Assembly (NCBI GenBank): GCA_937890335.1
Contig: CALBXO010000838.1
Span: 1-39,952 of the forward strand
DNA length: 39,952 nucleotides
Direction: 5' to 3'
Source of the DNA: an uncultured Pseudomonadota bacterium
GTDB taxonomy: Bacteria; Myxococcota_A; Bradymonadia; Bradymonadales; GCA-2716585
Shown: piece after piece, positions 1 to 8,164 of the stretch
Layout of the letters: each line of letters starts with the position of its first letter
How positions within the stretch are numbered: the stretch's first letter is position 1
Notes under the pieces: generated by a model
The model's database searches: none
What the model was told of the DNA's origin: nothing
Seen by the model: the letters and a program-made list of their open reading frames with translations, nothing else
Made by a program: the position numbers and the translations under genes

Positions 1-162
1 GCGTGCACGCGCCCGGATTTCAAGTCGCGCCTGTTCATCCAGCTTGGCGGGTTCGATCCCGGACGCAGCCTGACGCTTCGGTTGCGCGGAGCGAGTTGCC
101 ATCCGTACGAGGCAGGCCTTTCCCCGGCGAATGTGCCTCGGCCCAATCTACCCGGATTCTAG
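1..162 (+). CDS. 3' end of an unidentified gene (partial)
   Basis: Frame 1 is open from the window edge to a TAG at 160-162 and would encode about 53 residues ending VPRPNLPGF. It converges on the minus-strand gene ending at 222, leaving about 60 bases between them. The residues include two Cys and have ordinary composition, so this may be the C-terminus of a secreted or cytoplasmic protein. No domain can be recognised. Other frames here are also open because of the high GC content, so the call rests mainly on frame and gene layout. Confidence 0.35.
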   Translation, partial: ACTRPDFKSRLFIQLGGFDPGRSLTLRLRGASCHPYEAGLSPANVPRPNLPGF

Positions 163-221
163 CTCTGGCTCTGGGCATCGCCGCTGGCGGGACCGCGTTC
201 ATGGCCCGAGGCGGCTGTCTT

Positions 222-797
222 TCAGGACTCGGTCTTTTCGGTGGCGATGGGCAGACTGTCCAGAGCCTCTCGGGTGGCCTGCACGAGTCTGCCGCGTCCC
301 AGCTCGCGCCGCAGGCGCAACGCCGCAGCCAGGTCCTCGCGCGCGCGCGCGTTGTTGCCCGAACGTAGGTGGAAGGTGCCTCGGGCGTGGAGAGCGAAGT
401 CCCGGTACATTCCGTATTGTTCGGGCTCCGACTCGATCAGAGCGACGAGCGCATCGAGCAGCTCTGCCGCGCCCGCCGGGTCGCCGGTGCGCTCCGCGAC
501 GTCGGCGAGCTTGAGCCGCACCAGGAACGCCGGACGATCCTTGCCGACGGCGGTCCACAGCCCAAGCACCTCGGTGAGCACGGACTCGGCCTCCGGGTCG
601 TCGCCCACCCGCAGCGCGTCACCGAGGCGGCCGAGTTCGCGCCCGAGGATGCCTGGGTTGTGGCCGGTGGGGTCCTGGGCGTAGAGCGTGCGCGCCACGG
701 CGACCTGCCTGCGCGCGTGCTCGACGATCGCGTCCAGCTGGCCTGGGTCGCTCGCCCGCTCCAGGAACCGTTCGTCAAATTCGAGTTTCAACCGCAT
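222..797 (-). CDS. small TPR-like helical repeat protein
   Basis: This encodes a 191-residue soluble protein with no signal peptide or membrane segment. It is rich in Ala, Leu, Arg and Glu, with helix-pair patterns typical of tetratricopeptide repeats. Around residues 95-185, stretches such as GDPAGAAELLDALVALIE and NNARAREDLAAALRLR resemble the TPR A/B helix signature. TPR proteins usually act as protein-protein interaction scaffolds; the partner is unknown. The gene is divergent from the hybrid kinase at 887 across about 90 bases. Its closest neighbour downstream is the gene fragment at the window edge. The function is not recognised beyond the fold. Confidence 0.7.
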   Translation of the reverse strand: MRLKLEFDERFLERASDPGQLDAIVEHARRQVAVARTLYAQDPTGHNPGILGRELGRLGDALRVGDDPEAESVLTEVLGLWTAVGKDRPAFLVRLKLADVAERTGDPAGAAELLDALVALIESEPEQYGMYRDFALHARGTFHLRSGNNARAREDLAAALRLRRELGRGRLVQATREALDSLPIATEKTES

Positions 798-886
798 CTT
801 TCAAGCGTTCTCTTGCGCATGCCGATGGTTGTGCCGAGGATGACTCTGCCGTCGCGTAGCGTTCTGAAACCTTGCACCGAGCGCCC

Positions 887-2524
887 ATGTCCGCTCCTGT
901 TCTCGCCGATCCCGTGGTCCAGTCCAAGTCGGAACGCACGCGCGTTCTTGCCGTTGACGACGAGCCATCGATCCTGTCGTGCCTCAGGCGCGAGCTCAGG
1001 AGCGAGAACTTCGACGTGCTGACCGCCGCCTCCGGGCCTGAGGGCTTTGAGATCCTGCTGCAGTGCGAGGTGGACGGCACCTTGCCGGCGGTGGTCATCT
1101 CCGACTTCCGCATGCCAGGTATGGACGGCGTCCAGTTCCTGGAGAAGATAAAGGAGCGGTGGCCGCAGATTCAGCGCGTGTTGCTGACGGCCTTCGCGTC
1201 GCCGCACGTCCTCGAGGACGCGATCAACCGCTGCGAGATTCACCGCTTTCTCAGCAAGCCCTGGGACCGCGCTTTGCTGCGCACGACGCTCATGACCGCG
1301 TGCGCGCAGCACCGGCTGATGGTGGAGAACCTGCGGCTGACCGGGCAGCTCGCGGAGCAGAACCGACAGCTGAGGCAATGGAACGAGGATCTCGAGCGGA
1401 CCATCGACACGCGCACCCAGCAGCTCCGGTTGGCCAAACACGAGCAGACCGCGACGCTGGACGCGATTGACGACCCTGTCATTCACATCGACCTCGACTA
1501 CAACGTGAAGCGCGCCAATGCGGCGCTGGCGGTCCATGCGGGCGCGCCCATCACCGGGATGACCGGCCGCAAGTGCCACGAGCTCTTCGCGGGACTCCCA
1601 CAACCCTGCGAGGGCTGTCCCGTACCCACAGTGCGCGATTCGGGCGAGGCGAGCCTGTCGCGGGTGGCGGTGCCGGACCGAGGCATGCTGTTCTCCGTGG
1701 CCGCCTTCCCGTCGGGCGAGCCCCAGGGCACGCGGTACGAAGACGCCGAGCCGTGGGAGGACAGCGTCGTCTGCGTGCACCGCGATGTGACCGACGAGGA
1801 GAAGCTCCAGCAGAAGCTCTACCTGTCGCAGAAGATGGCGGCGCTCGGCGAGCTCGCCGGGGCGGTCGCCCACGAGATCAACAATCCACTGGGCGGCATC
1901 CTGGCCTTCGCGCAGATCATGAAGCGCGAGGTGCCTGAGGACGACGAGAAGCACGAGTTTCTCGTCTGCATTGAGGACTCCGCAAACCGCTGTCGCAACA
2001 CGGTCCGCAACCTGCTCAACTACGCGCGATTCTCACCGCGCGAGGAGCGTCAGCTGACCAATATGGGTGACGTGGTCCGAAAGTCGACGACCATCATCTC
2101 CAACATGCTGAGGATGGAGGGCGTGGAGATCGACTACGCCGCGCTTACCGAGGGCGCGGACCAGCTTCCACTCTACATCAACAGCAACGAGGTCCAGGGC
2201 GTGGTTCTGAACCTCGTCACCAATGCCTCTGACGCCATGCCCGGCGGCGGGTGTATCACAGTTCGTGTGCGCAGCGACGATTCGGTGGTGCCACCCGTGG
2301 TCATCACCACCGTCTCCGACGAGGGCGAGGGCATTCCGCCGGAGAACATGTCCAAGATCTTCGACCCGTTCTTCACGACCAAGGAGGAGGGCAAGGGCAC
2401 CGGCCTTGGCCTGTCCATCTCCTACCGCGTGATGCAGGACAACGGAGGCCTCATCGAGGTCGAGTCCACGGTCGGCGAAGGGACGACTTTCACCCTCACG
2501 CTGCCCGTGGACCAGGGAAGGTAG
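887..2524 (+). CDS. receiver-PAS-histidine kinase (hybrid sensor kinase)
   Basis: The protein has 545 residues from ATG 887; a TTG at 872 is an in-frame alternative. An N-terminal receiver (about 18-135) carries acidic DDE, the phospho-acceptor Asp73 in [10 protein letters not shown], and Lys in FLSKPWD, a form common in RpfG/HupR-type receivers. A coiled linker (about 150-185) leads to a PAS domain (about 188-303) with the Cys cluster [17 protein letters not shown] HisKA domain follows, with phospho-acceptor His in [12 protein letters not shown] (about residue 329). The HATPase has an N box ([14 protein letters not shown]), G1 (DEGEGIP) and G2 (GTGLGLSI). No transmembrane segment is visible, so it is probably cytosolic. 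It likely takes input from another kinase through its receiver and senses a ligand or redox state in the PAS. The partner regulator is unknown; the sigma54 regulator at 5039 is a nearby candidate. Confidence 0.9.
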   Translation: MSAPVLADPVVQSKSERTRVLAVDDEPSILSCLRRELRSENFDVLTAASGPEGFEILLQCEVDGTLPAVVISDFRMPGMDGVQFLEKIKERWPQIQRVLLTAFASPHVLEDAINRCEIHRFLSKPWDRALLRTTLMTACAQHRLMVENLRLTGQLAEQNRQLRQWNEDLERTIDTRTQQLRLAKHEQTATLDAIDDPVIHIDLDYNVKRANAALAVHAGAPITGMTGRKCHELFAGLPQPCEGCPVPTVRDSGEASLSRVAVPDRGMLFSVAAFPSGEPQGTRYEDAEPWEDSVVCVHRDVTDEEKLQQKLYLSQKMAALGELAGAVAHEINNPLGGILAFAQIMKREVPEDDEKHEFLVCIEDSANRCRNTVRNLLNYARFSPREERQLTNMGDVVRKSTTIISNMLRMEGVEIDYAALTEGADQLPLYINSNEVQGVVLNLVTNASDAMPGGGCITVRVRSDDSVVPPVVITTVSDEGEGIPPENMSKIFDPFFTTKEEGKGTGLGLSISYRVMQDNGGLIEVESTVGEGTTFTLTLPVDQGR

Positions 2525-2600
2525 CGGCCCACGCACGCCTGTCCGCGGCGACTTCCGTCCTCGATAGCGCCTTTCACCTGCCGTAGCCGGTGCGGGCGCT

Positions 2601-4943
2601 CTACCCAGCAAAGACCATCCGCCAGGTCCCGCCGCAGTTCTTGACCAGGTCTGCGGCCATGGCCTGCGCCACGTCTGTGAGGCGGTCCAACGGGGTGTGG
2701 GGGTTGCCCTGGATGCAGATGGCGCAGTCCGTGGTTTTGGTGGACACCGCGACGGCCTCGGACTGTTTGGATGCCACGCGGGTGATGACCATATTGGAGT
2801 CGTCGCGCAGGACCCATTCGCCGGGCTCGATGGTCTCCGGGTCCCGCCCCTTGACGGGAATGAAACGCTCCGTACCGCCGGCCACGGCGTAGGTGATGGT
2901 GCCGGTGATGACCTTCCGGTCGTAGGCGCCCATGACCAGACCCTCGCGCAGGGACCAGCCGTTGTAGGTGTCCACCAGCGAGTTGATGTTGGGCAGCTTG
3001 CCGTTCTCGCGGACGATCTTGATTAGATTGCCCACGCTGTGGTGGTCGCCCCTGTCGCGCTCGCCGAGGAGCTCGTCGTAGGCCAGCACATGAGGCTGCG
3101 CCGCGTGCACGTCCATGTCGAGGGCCTCAGAGACCTCCCGCTGCCAGCGGTTGATCGACTTGACCTTGCGGCGCACGTTCACGTCGTTGAGCTCCAGGAT
3201 GACGCACGGCCAGTCCACGCCGGGCTCCTTGACGAACTCGAGCGGTGTCAGCGTCGCTTCGGCATTCTCGCCGTCGTGCCTGGCGGCGAGGCCCGTGATG
3301 ACGTCGTCGTCGATCTTCTGGAACAGGAACTTCGGTTCACCGAGCTGTGTCCCCTCGCGCAGCGGCTCGCCGAGGCTGCCGCCGAGCCACTCGAGCACGG
3401 TCTCACAGCGCTCCGGCATGACCGGCCAGCAGATGTGGGCCAGCTCGTGCACAATGCGGCAGGCAACGTACAGGCTGGTCTCACACGCCGGCAGATCGTC
3501 GTTGAAGGTGCGCCACGGCTCGCTGAACTGGAAGTACCGGTTGCCGATGTCGGCGAGCTCGAGAATGCGTGTGGTCGCCTGGCGGAGCTCGAAGTCGGCG
3601 TAGGCTTCATGGATCTCTGCGAGCTTGGCCTCCGCGGCCGCCAGGGTCTCCCGGTCGTGGTCGGTCAGCTGCCGACAGTGGGGCACGTGGCCAAAGCGCT
3701 TTTTGACGAAGCTGAGCACCCGGTTGACCAGGTTGCCGATGTTGCCGACCAGATCGGTGGCCACCGTCGTCTGGAATGACTCGAAGCTGAAGTCCGAGTC
3801 GCGCCGCTCCGGGCGGTGCGCCAGGATGTAGAAGCGCCATGCGTCCGCGGGGAAGCCCATCTCGACGACGTCCTCGGAGAAGACGCCACGTCCGCGGCTC
3901 TTGCTGAACGCGCCGCCGTTGTAGGTCAGGTACTCGTTGGAGGCGATGTACGTGGGGAGGTTCCAGCCGTCGTCGGCGGCGAGCAGGGTCGCGGGCCACA
4001 TGATGGTGTGGAACGGCACGTTGTCTTTGCCCATGAAGTGGATGAGCTTGGCGCGGTCTCCCTTCCACCAGTCCTCGAGCGAGTCGCCGTCTCCACCGCC
4101 GTTGTCGATCCACTCCGCTGTGGACGCGATGTAGCCGATCGGCGCGTCAAACCAGACATAGAAGACCTTGTCCTCAAAGCCCTCTTTGGGCACTTCGACG
4201 CCCCAGTCCAGATCGCGGGTGATGGCGCGCGGAACCAGCCCCTCCGCGATCCAACCCAGTGGCATGTTGCGGATGATGCCATCCCAGTCCTTCTGGCCTT
4301 TGATCCAGGCCTCGATCTTCGGCGACAGCTCGTCGAGCCGCAGGAAGAGGTGGCGCGTGGATCGGATTTCGGGCGGGTCGCCGCAGGTCTTGCACCTGGG
4401 TTCAATGAGCTCGAGCGGGTCCAGCAGCTTGCCGCACTGGTCGCATTGGTCGCCCTGGGCGCCAGCGCTGTGGCAGTTGGGACACGTGCCGACCACGTAG
4501 GTGTCCGGCAGGAACATGTCGTCCCGCACGCAGAACAATTGCTCGATCGTCTGATCGAGCACCGCGCCTGCCTTGTCGGCGGAGCGAAACATGCCCTGGG
4601 TGATCTCGTGGTTCTGCGCGCAGCTCGTGCGCCCAAAGTGCGTGAAGTCCACGTGGAACCAGGAGAAGACCTTCTCCATGCGCGCGTGGATGCGCGCGCA
4701 GTACTCCTCCTCGGACAAGCCCACCTTGCGGGCCTCCGATTCGGTCCGCGTCCCGTGCTCATCGGTGGCGCAGATGTAGATGCTGGGGTAGCCGCGCAGC
4801 TTGAGCCACCGGCTGTACATGTCCGCCGAGAGGATGGGGACCATGTTGCCCAGGTGGGGCACGTTGTTGACGTAGGGCAGGGCGCACGTGACCAGGATGC
4901 GGTCGTTGTGCGCGTCGAACTCGTAGATGTCGGTCAGCTTCAT
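2601..4943 (-). CDS. metG: methionyl-tRNA synthetase with C-terminal B3/B4 domain
   Basis: This 780-residue class I synthetase charges tRNA-Met with methionine. The HIGH-type motif is HLGN (30-33) within ALPYVNNVPHLGN, and the KMSKS-type motif is FSKSR (346-350). Two zinc-knuckle-like pairs are present: C154/C157 with C167/C170, and C184/C187. The core resembles archaeal/eukaryotic MetRS (GRT after the FG turn, YVWFDAPIGY, GKDNVPFHT). The helical anticodon-binding domain has NRYF...EPW near residues 465-480. The usual EMAPII-type OB-fold tail is absent. Residues from about 577 to the end instead match the B3/B4 domain family (COG3382/PF03483 type), with LPNINSLVDTYN, GAYDRKVITG, RFIPVKG and SKQSEAVAV. 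Its start at 4943 is divergent from the sigma54 regulator. Confidence 0.95.
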   Translation of the reverse strand: MKLTDIYEFDAHNDRILVTCALPYVNNVPHLGNMVPILSADMYSRWLKLRGYPSIYICATDEHGTRTESEARKVGLSEEEYCARIHARMEKVFSWFHVDFTHFGRTSCAQNHEITQGMFRSADKAGAVLDQTIEQLFCVRDDMFLPDTYVVGTCPNCHSAGAQGDQCDQCGKLLDPLELIEPRCKTCGDPPEIRSTRHLFLRLDELSPKIEAWIKGQKDWDGIIRNMPLGWIAEGLVPRAITRDLDWGVEVPKEGFEDKVFYVWFDAPIGYIASTAEWIDNGGGDGDSLEDWWKGDRAKLIHFMGKDNVPFHTIMWPATLLAADDGWNLPTYIASNEYLTYNGGAFSKSRGRGVFSEDVVEMGFPADAWRFYILAHRPERRDSDFSFESFQTTVATDLVGNIGNLVNRVLSFVKKRFGHVPHCRQLTDHDRETLAAAEAKLAEIHEAYADFELRQATTRILELADIGNRYFQFSEPWRTFNDDLPACETSLYVACRIVHELAHICWPVMPERCETVLEWLGGSLGEPLREGTQLGEPKFLFQKIDDDVITGLAARHDGENAEATLTPLEFVKEPGVDWPCVILELNDVNVRRKVKSINRWQREVSEALDMDVHAAQPHVLAYDELLGERDRGDHHSVGNLIKIVRENGKLPNINSLVDTYNGWSLREGLVMGAYDRKVITGTITYAVAGGTERFIPVKGRDPETIEPGEWVLRDDSNMVITRVASKQSEAVAVSTKTTDCAICIQGNPHTPLDRLTDVAQAMAADLVKNCGGTWRMVFAG

Positions 4944-5038
4944 GCGGAGCGATTAGGCCCCACGGCGCAAAAAGGCAAGTCAGTTTCTCGGAGCAAAATT
5001 CACGGCGACCCGCGCGGGTGCCGAAGGTCTGGGTTGGA

Positions 5039-6487
5039 ATGTCGTCTCCTGCACCAGATGCGCGCGAGCGCTTTGTCCGCCCGGGTCGGGTCCTCATCGT
5101 GGATGATGACGCGACTCTCCGGCTGGCCATCTCCCATACGCTCCGGCGCCTCGGTCATGAGGTGGAGGTGGCCAGGGACGGGGTCGAGGGGCTGGACATG
5201 CTGCTGGCGGACGGCCCGTGGGACATGGCCCTTTGCGACATCCGCATGCCTCGCATGGACGGCCTCGCGCTGCTGCAGCGGGCATTGGAGGCCGATCCAC
5301 AGCTGCGCATCGTGATGATGACAGGGCACGCGACGGTGGACACGGCGGTGCAGGCGCTCCGACTCGGTGCCACCGACTATCTCACCAAGCCGTTCGAGGA
5401 CATCTTCGCGGTGTGCGAGGGCGTCGTCGCTGCCGCCATCGAGCAGAGTGTCCGGGCGCGCACAGGCCTGGTTCCGGCGTTGTCGGCAAGCTCCGTACGC
5501 GCCGGGCTGTTTGAGGGCATGATCGGCCGAAGCCTCCCCATGCGAAGGCTCTTTGAGATGATCGCCGAGGTCGGTCCGTCCCACGCCACCGTGCTGGTCC
5601 AGGGCGAGACCGGTACCGGAAAGGAGCTGGTGGCCGCAGCGGTGCACCGCCGGTCGCGGCGCGCCGAGGCCGCCTTTCTTCCCCTCAACTGCGCGGCGTT
5701 GCCGACGGATCTGCTCGAGTCGGAGCTCTTTGGCCATCGCCGCGGGGCGTTCACCGGTGCGGACCGCGACAAGGTCGGTCTGATTGAGGCCGCCGACGGC
5801 GGCACTCTCTTCCTGGATGAGATCGCGGAGATGCCGCTGGCGCTGCAGGCCAAATTGCTGCGGGTTCTGGAGTCGGGGGAGCTGCGCCGCGTCGGCGACA
5901 ACACGACGCGCAAGGTGGATGTGCGCGTGGTGGCCGCGACGCACCGGGAGCTGCGGGGCCGTGTCGCCGAGGGAACCTTCCGCCAGGATCTCTTTTACCG
6001 GCTCGCCGTCGTCACGCTGGGGATTCCTGCGCTCCGCGAGCGGCTGGACGATGTGGAGCCACTGGCGGCCCATTTTCTGGCGGAGCGGCGCGTGCGGACG
6101 GGTCACAAACTCACTGGGTTGACCCCGCGGGCGCTGGACGTCCTGCGCGCGCACCCATGGCCGGGCAATGTCCGCGAGCTTCGCAACGTCATGGAGCGGG
6201 CCGTCATCTTTGCCCGCGGCGCGACGGTGGACGTGGGCGACCTCCCCGACGAGCTCGTGCACGGTGGTGCCGATCCGGTGGACTCCGGCGAGCTGCTGGC
6301 GATCACCGGGGACCTGGGCGATCTGGATCGGTTCAGCGACGCCAAGAAGCGCGTCGTGGACGACTTTGAGCAGCGCTATGTCGAGGCGCTGCTGGAGTCC
6401 ACCGGTGGCAACATCTCCGCCGCGGCTCGGATCGCCGGCCTCGACCGCGCGAACTTCCGGCGCCTCCTCAAACGCACGAATTCCTGA
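5039..6487 (+). CDS. sigma54-dependent response regulator (NtrC family)
   Basis: From ATG 5039 the protein has 482 residues; GTG 5018 is an in-frame alternative. The receiver (about 17-130) has the acidic trio VDDD, phospho-acceptor Asp67 (LCDIRMPRMDG) and Lys117 (YLTKPFE). The AAA+ domain (about 160-395) has Walker A GETGTGKE (189-196), the sigma54-contacting GAFTGA loop (236-241) and Walker B GGTLFLDE (about 254-261). The C-terminus is a Fis-type helix-turn-helix (about 440-480, GGNISAAARIAGLDRANFRR). When phosphorylated, such proteins remodel RNA polymerase-sigma54 at -24/-12 promoters. No cognate kinase is adjacent, and I found no clear -24/-12 element in the non-coding gaps of this window. 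The gene stands alone, divergent from metG. Confidence 0.93.
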   Translation: MSSPAPDARERFVRPGRVLIVDDDATLRLAISHTLRRLGHEVEVARDGVEGLDMLLADGPWDMALCDIRMPRMDGLALLQRALEADPQLRIVMMTGHATVDTAVQALRLGATDYLTKPFEDIFAVCEGVVAAAIEQSVRARTGLVPALSASSVRAGLFEGMIGRSLPMRRLFEMIAEVGPSHATVLVQGETGTGKELVAAAVHRRSRRAEAAFLPLNCAALPTDLLESELFGHRRGAFTGADRDKVGLIEAADGGTLFLDEIAEMPLALQAKLLRVLESGELRRVGDNTTRKVDVRVVAATHRELRGRVAEGTFRQDLFYRLAVVTLGIPALRERLDDVEPLAAHFLAERRVRTGHKLTGLTPRALDVLRAHPWPGNVRELRNVMERAVIFARGATVDVGDLPDELVHGGADPVDSGELLAITGDLGDLDRFSDAKKRVVDDFEQRYVEALLESTGGNISAAARIAGLDRANFRRLLKRTNS

Positions 6488-6622
6488 CGCAAACCGCTGC
6501 GCGCCCTCGGTCGCCGGCTGCCGTTCCGGTCGCCCGGCGCTGTAGTTGCGCTGCATTGCGAACCTGTGCCAAAATCTGGACCTTTTTCAGTGTGGCCGTG
6601 GCGCGCCGAGGTGTCGCGTGTT

Positions 6623-6639
6623 AGGTTCCGGCCGAACCT
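6623..6639. promoter_or_regulatory. 6-bp inverted repeat upstream of the TSP3 lipoprotein gene
   Basis: AGGTTC at 6623-6628 and GAACCT at 6634-6639 are perfect inverted arms around a 5-base centre. They lie about 40 bases before the lipoprotein start. This could be an operator or a small mRNA hairpin; there is no T-run after it, so a terminator for the upstream regulator gene is unlikely. The rest of 6488-6678 shows nothing else that I can support. Confidence 0.3.
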
Positions 6640-6678
6640 GAGTGGATCAATCACACCTGTTAGGGGGCACTTTCGAAG

Positions 6679-8022
6679 CTGAGAATTGGAATTTTTTGTC
6701 TGGCGGCGGCAGCCACGCTGTTGAGCGCATGCGGTGAAGACAAGGAGGCAACGCGCGCTGTGGAAGGCGGCGTTGACCACGTAGAGGTCGAGCAGGCCAA
6801 CCACCTGGTGGGCGTCGATGTGCCGTCAAACCTCATTGTGCAACACGCAGGCTTGGAGTGGGCGTACGCAAGCCCGTGCACGCACGGCGGCTGCAGCACC
6901 GTGACGTTGCACAACGGCTGGCGGTTTGCGACGGATGCCGAGTGGGCGAACCACCCCGGTCCCGCGCCGTTCCAGAACAAATGTGCCTCGTCCTACTTCG
7001 ACAGCCGCTGGCACCACTGTGACTACGGCGACTTCAACAACGGTCACGTGACCTCGCACCCAAGCCAGCTTGAGCCGGGCCGCTCGACCTGTTGCTCAGA
7101 GACTCTCCTGGTGCGTGCCAACGCCACGGACACCGACGGCGACGGCACGCCGGATGACGACGACGCCTGCCCGCTGGACCCGTCCAAGGCCGCGGACGCA
7201 GGCCAATGTGGTTGCGGCAACGCGGAGACCGACACAGACGGCGACTCCATCGCCGACTGCGTGGACGCCTGCCCGGCCGATCCGGCCAATGACGCCGACA
7301 GCGATGGCCTCTGCGCCGGCGATGACAACTGCCCCGTGGACGCCAACGCCGACCAGGCGGACTTTGACGGCGACGCCGCTGGCGACGTTTGCGATGCGGA
7401 CGACGACAACGACGGCGTGGACGATGTGGACGACAACTGCCACTTCGTCGTCAACTCGGACCAGGCCAACAACGACGGCGACGCCGAGGGTGACCTCTGC
7501 GACGACGACGACGACAACGACGGCGTGGACGACGTGGATGACAACTGCCAGTTCGTCGCCAACACCGACCAGGCCAACAACGATGGCGACGCCGACGGCG
7601 ACCTGTGTGACCCCGACGACGACAACGACGGCGTGGACGACGTGGATGACAACTGCCAGTTCGTCGCCAATACCGACCAGGCGAACTTTGACGGGGACGA
7701 CCTCGGCGACGCCTGCGACCCGGACGATGACAACGACGATGTCGAAGACGGCGATGACGTCTGCGGCAACACCGACATTCCCGAGGTCAGCGTGCCGAGC
7801 GTCGAGCTGGGTACGAACCGATGGGCTCTGGTGGATGGTGACAACACCTTCGACACCACCGCCCCGCGCGGTCGCGGCAACAGCAAGCGCGGCTACACGA
7901 CCACCGACACCGGTGGTTGCTCCTGCGAGCAGATCATTGCCGCGCAGGGTCTGGGCAACGGGCACACCAAGTACGGGTGCAGCAACTCCGCCATGGACAC
8001 TTGGATCGCCAGCCTCCCGTAG
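6679..8022 (+). CDS. TSP3-repeat lipoprotein with conserved Cys-rich flanking regions
   Basis: The protein has 447 residues if translation begins at CTG 6679. That is the only codon giving the full signal MRIGIFCLAAAATLLSAC, whose lipobox is LSAC with Cys18. A TTG at 6721 is the nearest usual start but would delete the signal. An in-frame TAG lies at 6661. AGGGGG (6662-6667) sits 11 bases upstream of CTG. Residues about 45-140 form a Cys/Trp/Tyr-rich domain (GLEWAYASPCTHGGC) seen in other surface proteins but unnamed. Calcium-binding TSP3 repeats follow (about 145-365), with Asp-rich cores and DNC motifs. The C-terminus has TGGCSCEQIIAAQGLGNGHT and GCS. Probably exported to the outer membrane or surface. 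It shares repeat type with the giant protein at 28.3-36.5 kb. Confidence 0.85.
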   Translation: MRIGIFCLAAAATLLSACGEDKEATRAVEGGVDHVEVEQANHLVGVDVPSNLIVQHAGLEWAYASPCTHGGCSTVTLHNGWRFATDAEWANHPGPAPFQNKCASSYFDSRWHHCDYGDFNNGHVTSHPSQLEPGRSTCCSETLLVRANATDTDGDGTPDDDDACPLDPSKAADAGQCGCGNAETDTDGDSIADCVDACPADPANDADSDGLCAGDDNCPVDANADQADFDGDAAGDVCDADDDNDGVDDVDDNCHFVVNSDQANNDGDAEGDLCDDDDDNDGVDDVDDNCQFVANTDQANNDGDADGDLCDPDDDNDGVDDVDDNCQFVANTDQANFDGDDLGDACDPDDDNDDVEDGDDVCGNTDIPEVSVPSVELGTNRWALVDGDNTFDTTAPRGRGNSKRGYTTTDTGGCSCEQIIAAQGLGNGHTKYGCSNSAMDTWIASLP

Positions 8023-8060
8023 GTTGACGGTCCCGGCGCGTTGGGGCGCCGGTTGAGAAG

Positions 8061-8098
8061 AGGGCGATACCCGCATGGGTGTCGCCCTTTCTCTCTCT
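8061..8098 (+). terminator. intrinsic terminator after the TSP3 lipoprotein gene
   Basis: AGGGCGATACCC (8061-8072) and GGGTGTCGCCCT (8077-8088) form a 12-bp stem with one G-U pair and a GCAT loop. A pyrimidine run (TTCTCTCTCTC) follows. It lies 39 bases after the stop at 8022 and points in the gene's direction. It also separates this gene from the convergent Clp-type gene ending at 8165. Confidence 0.85.
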
Positions 8099-8164
8099 CG
8101 GCGGGTCTCGGCGGCGTGCGTGCGTGCGTCGCCGAGTTTCACCGTCGGTCGGGAGGCCGTGCGG

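Noticed and set aside
804-865. Direct repeat AGCGTTCT at 804-811 and 858-865 in the divergent promoter region
   Set aside because: An 8-mer occurring twice is weak evidence, and no symmetry or promoter boxes support it.
6570-6600. T-run CCTTTTTC as a possible terminator for the sigma54 regulator
   Set aside because: No adjoining stem longer than three base pairs precedes it.
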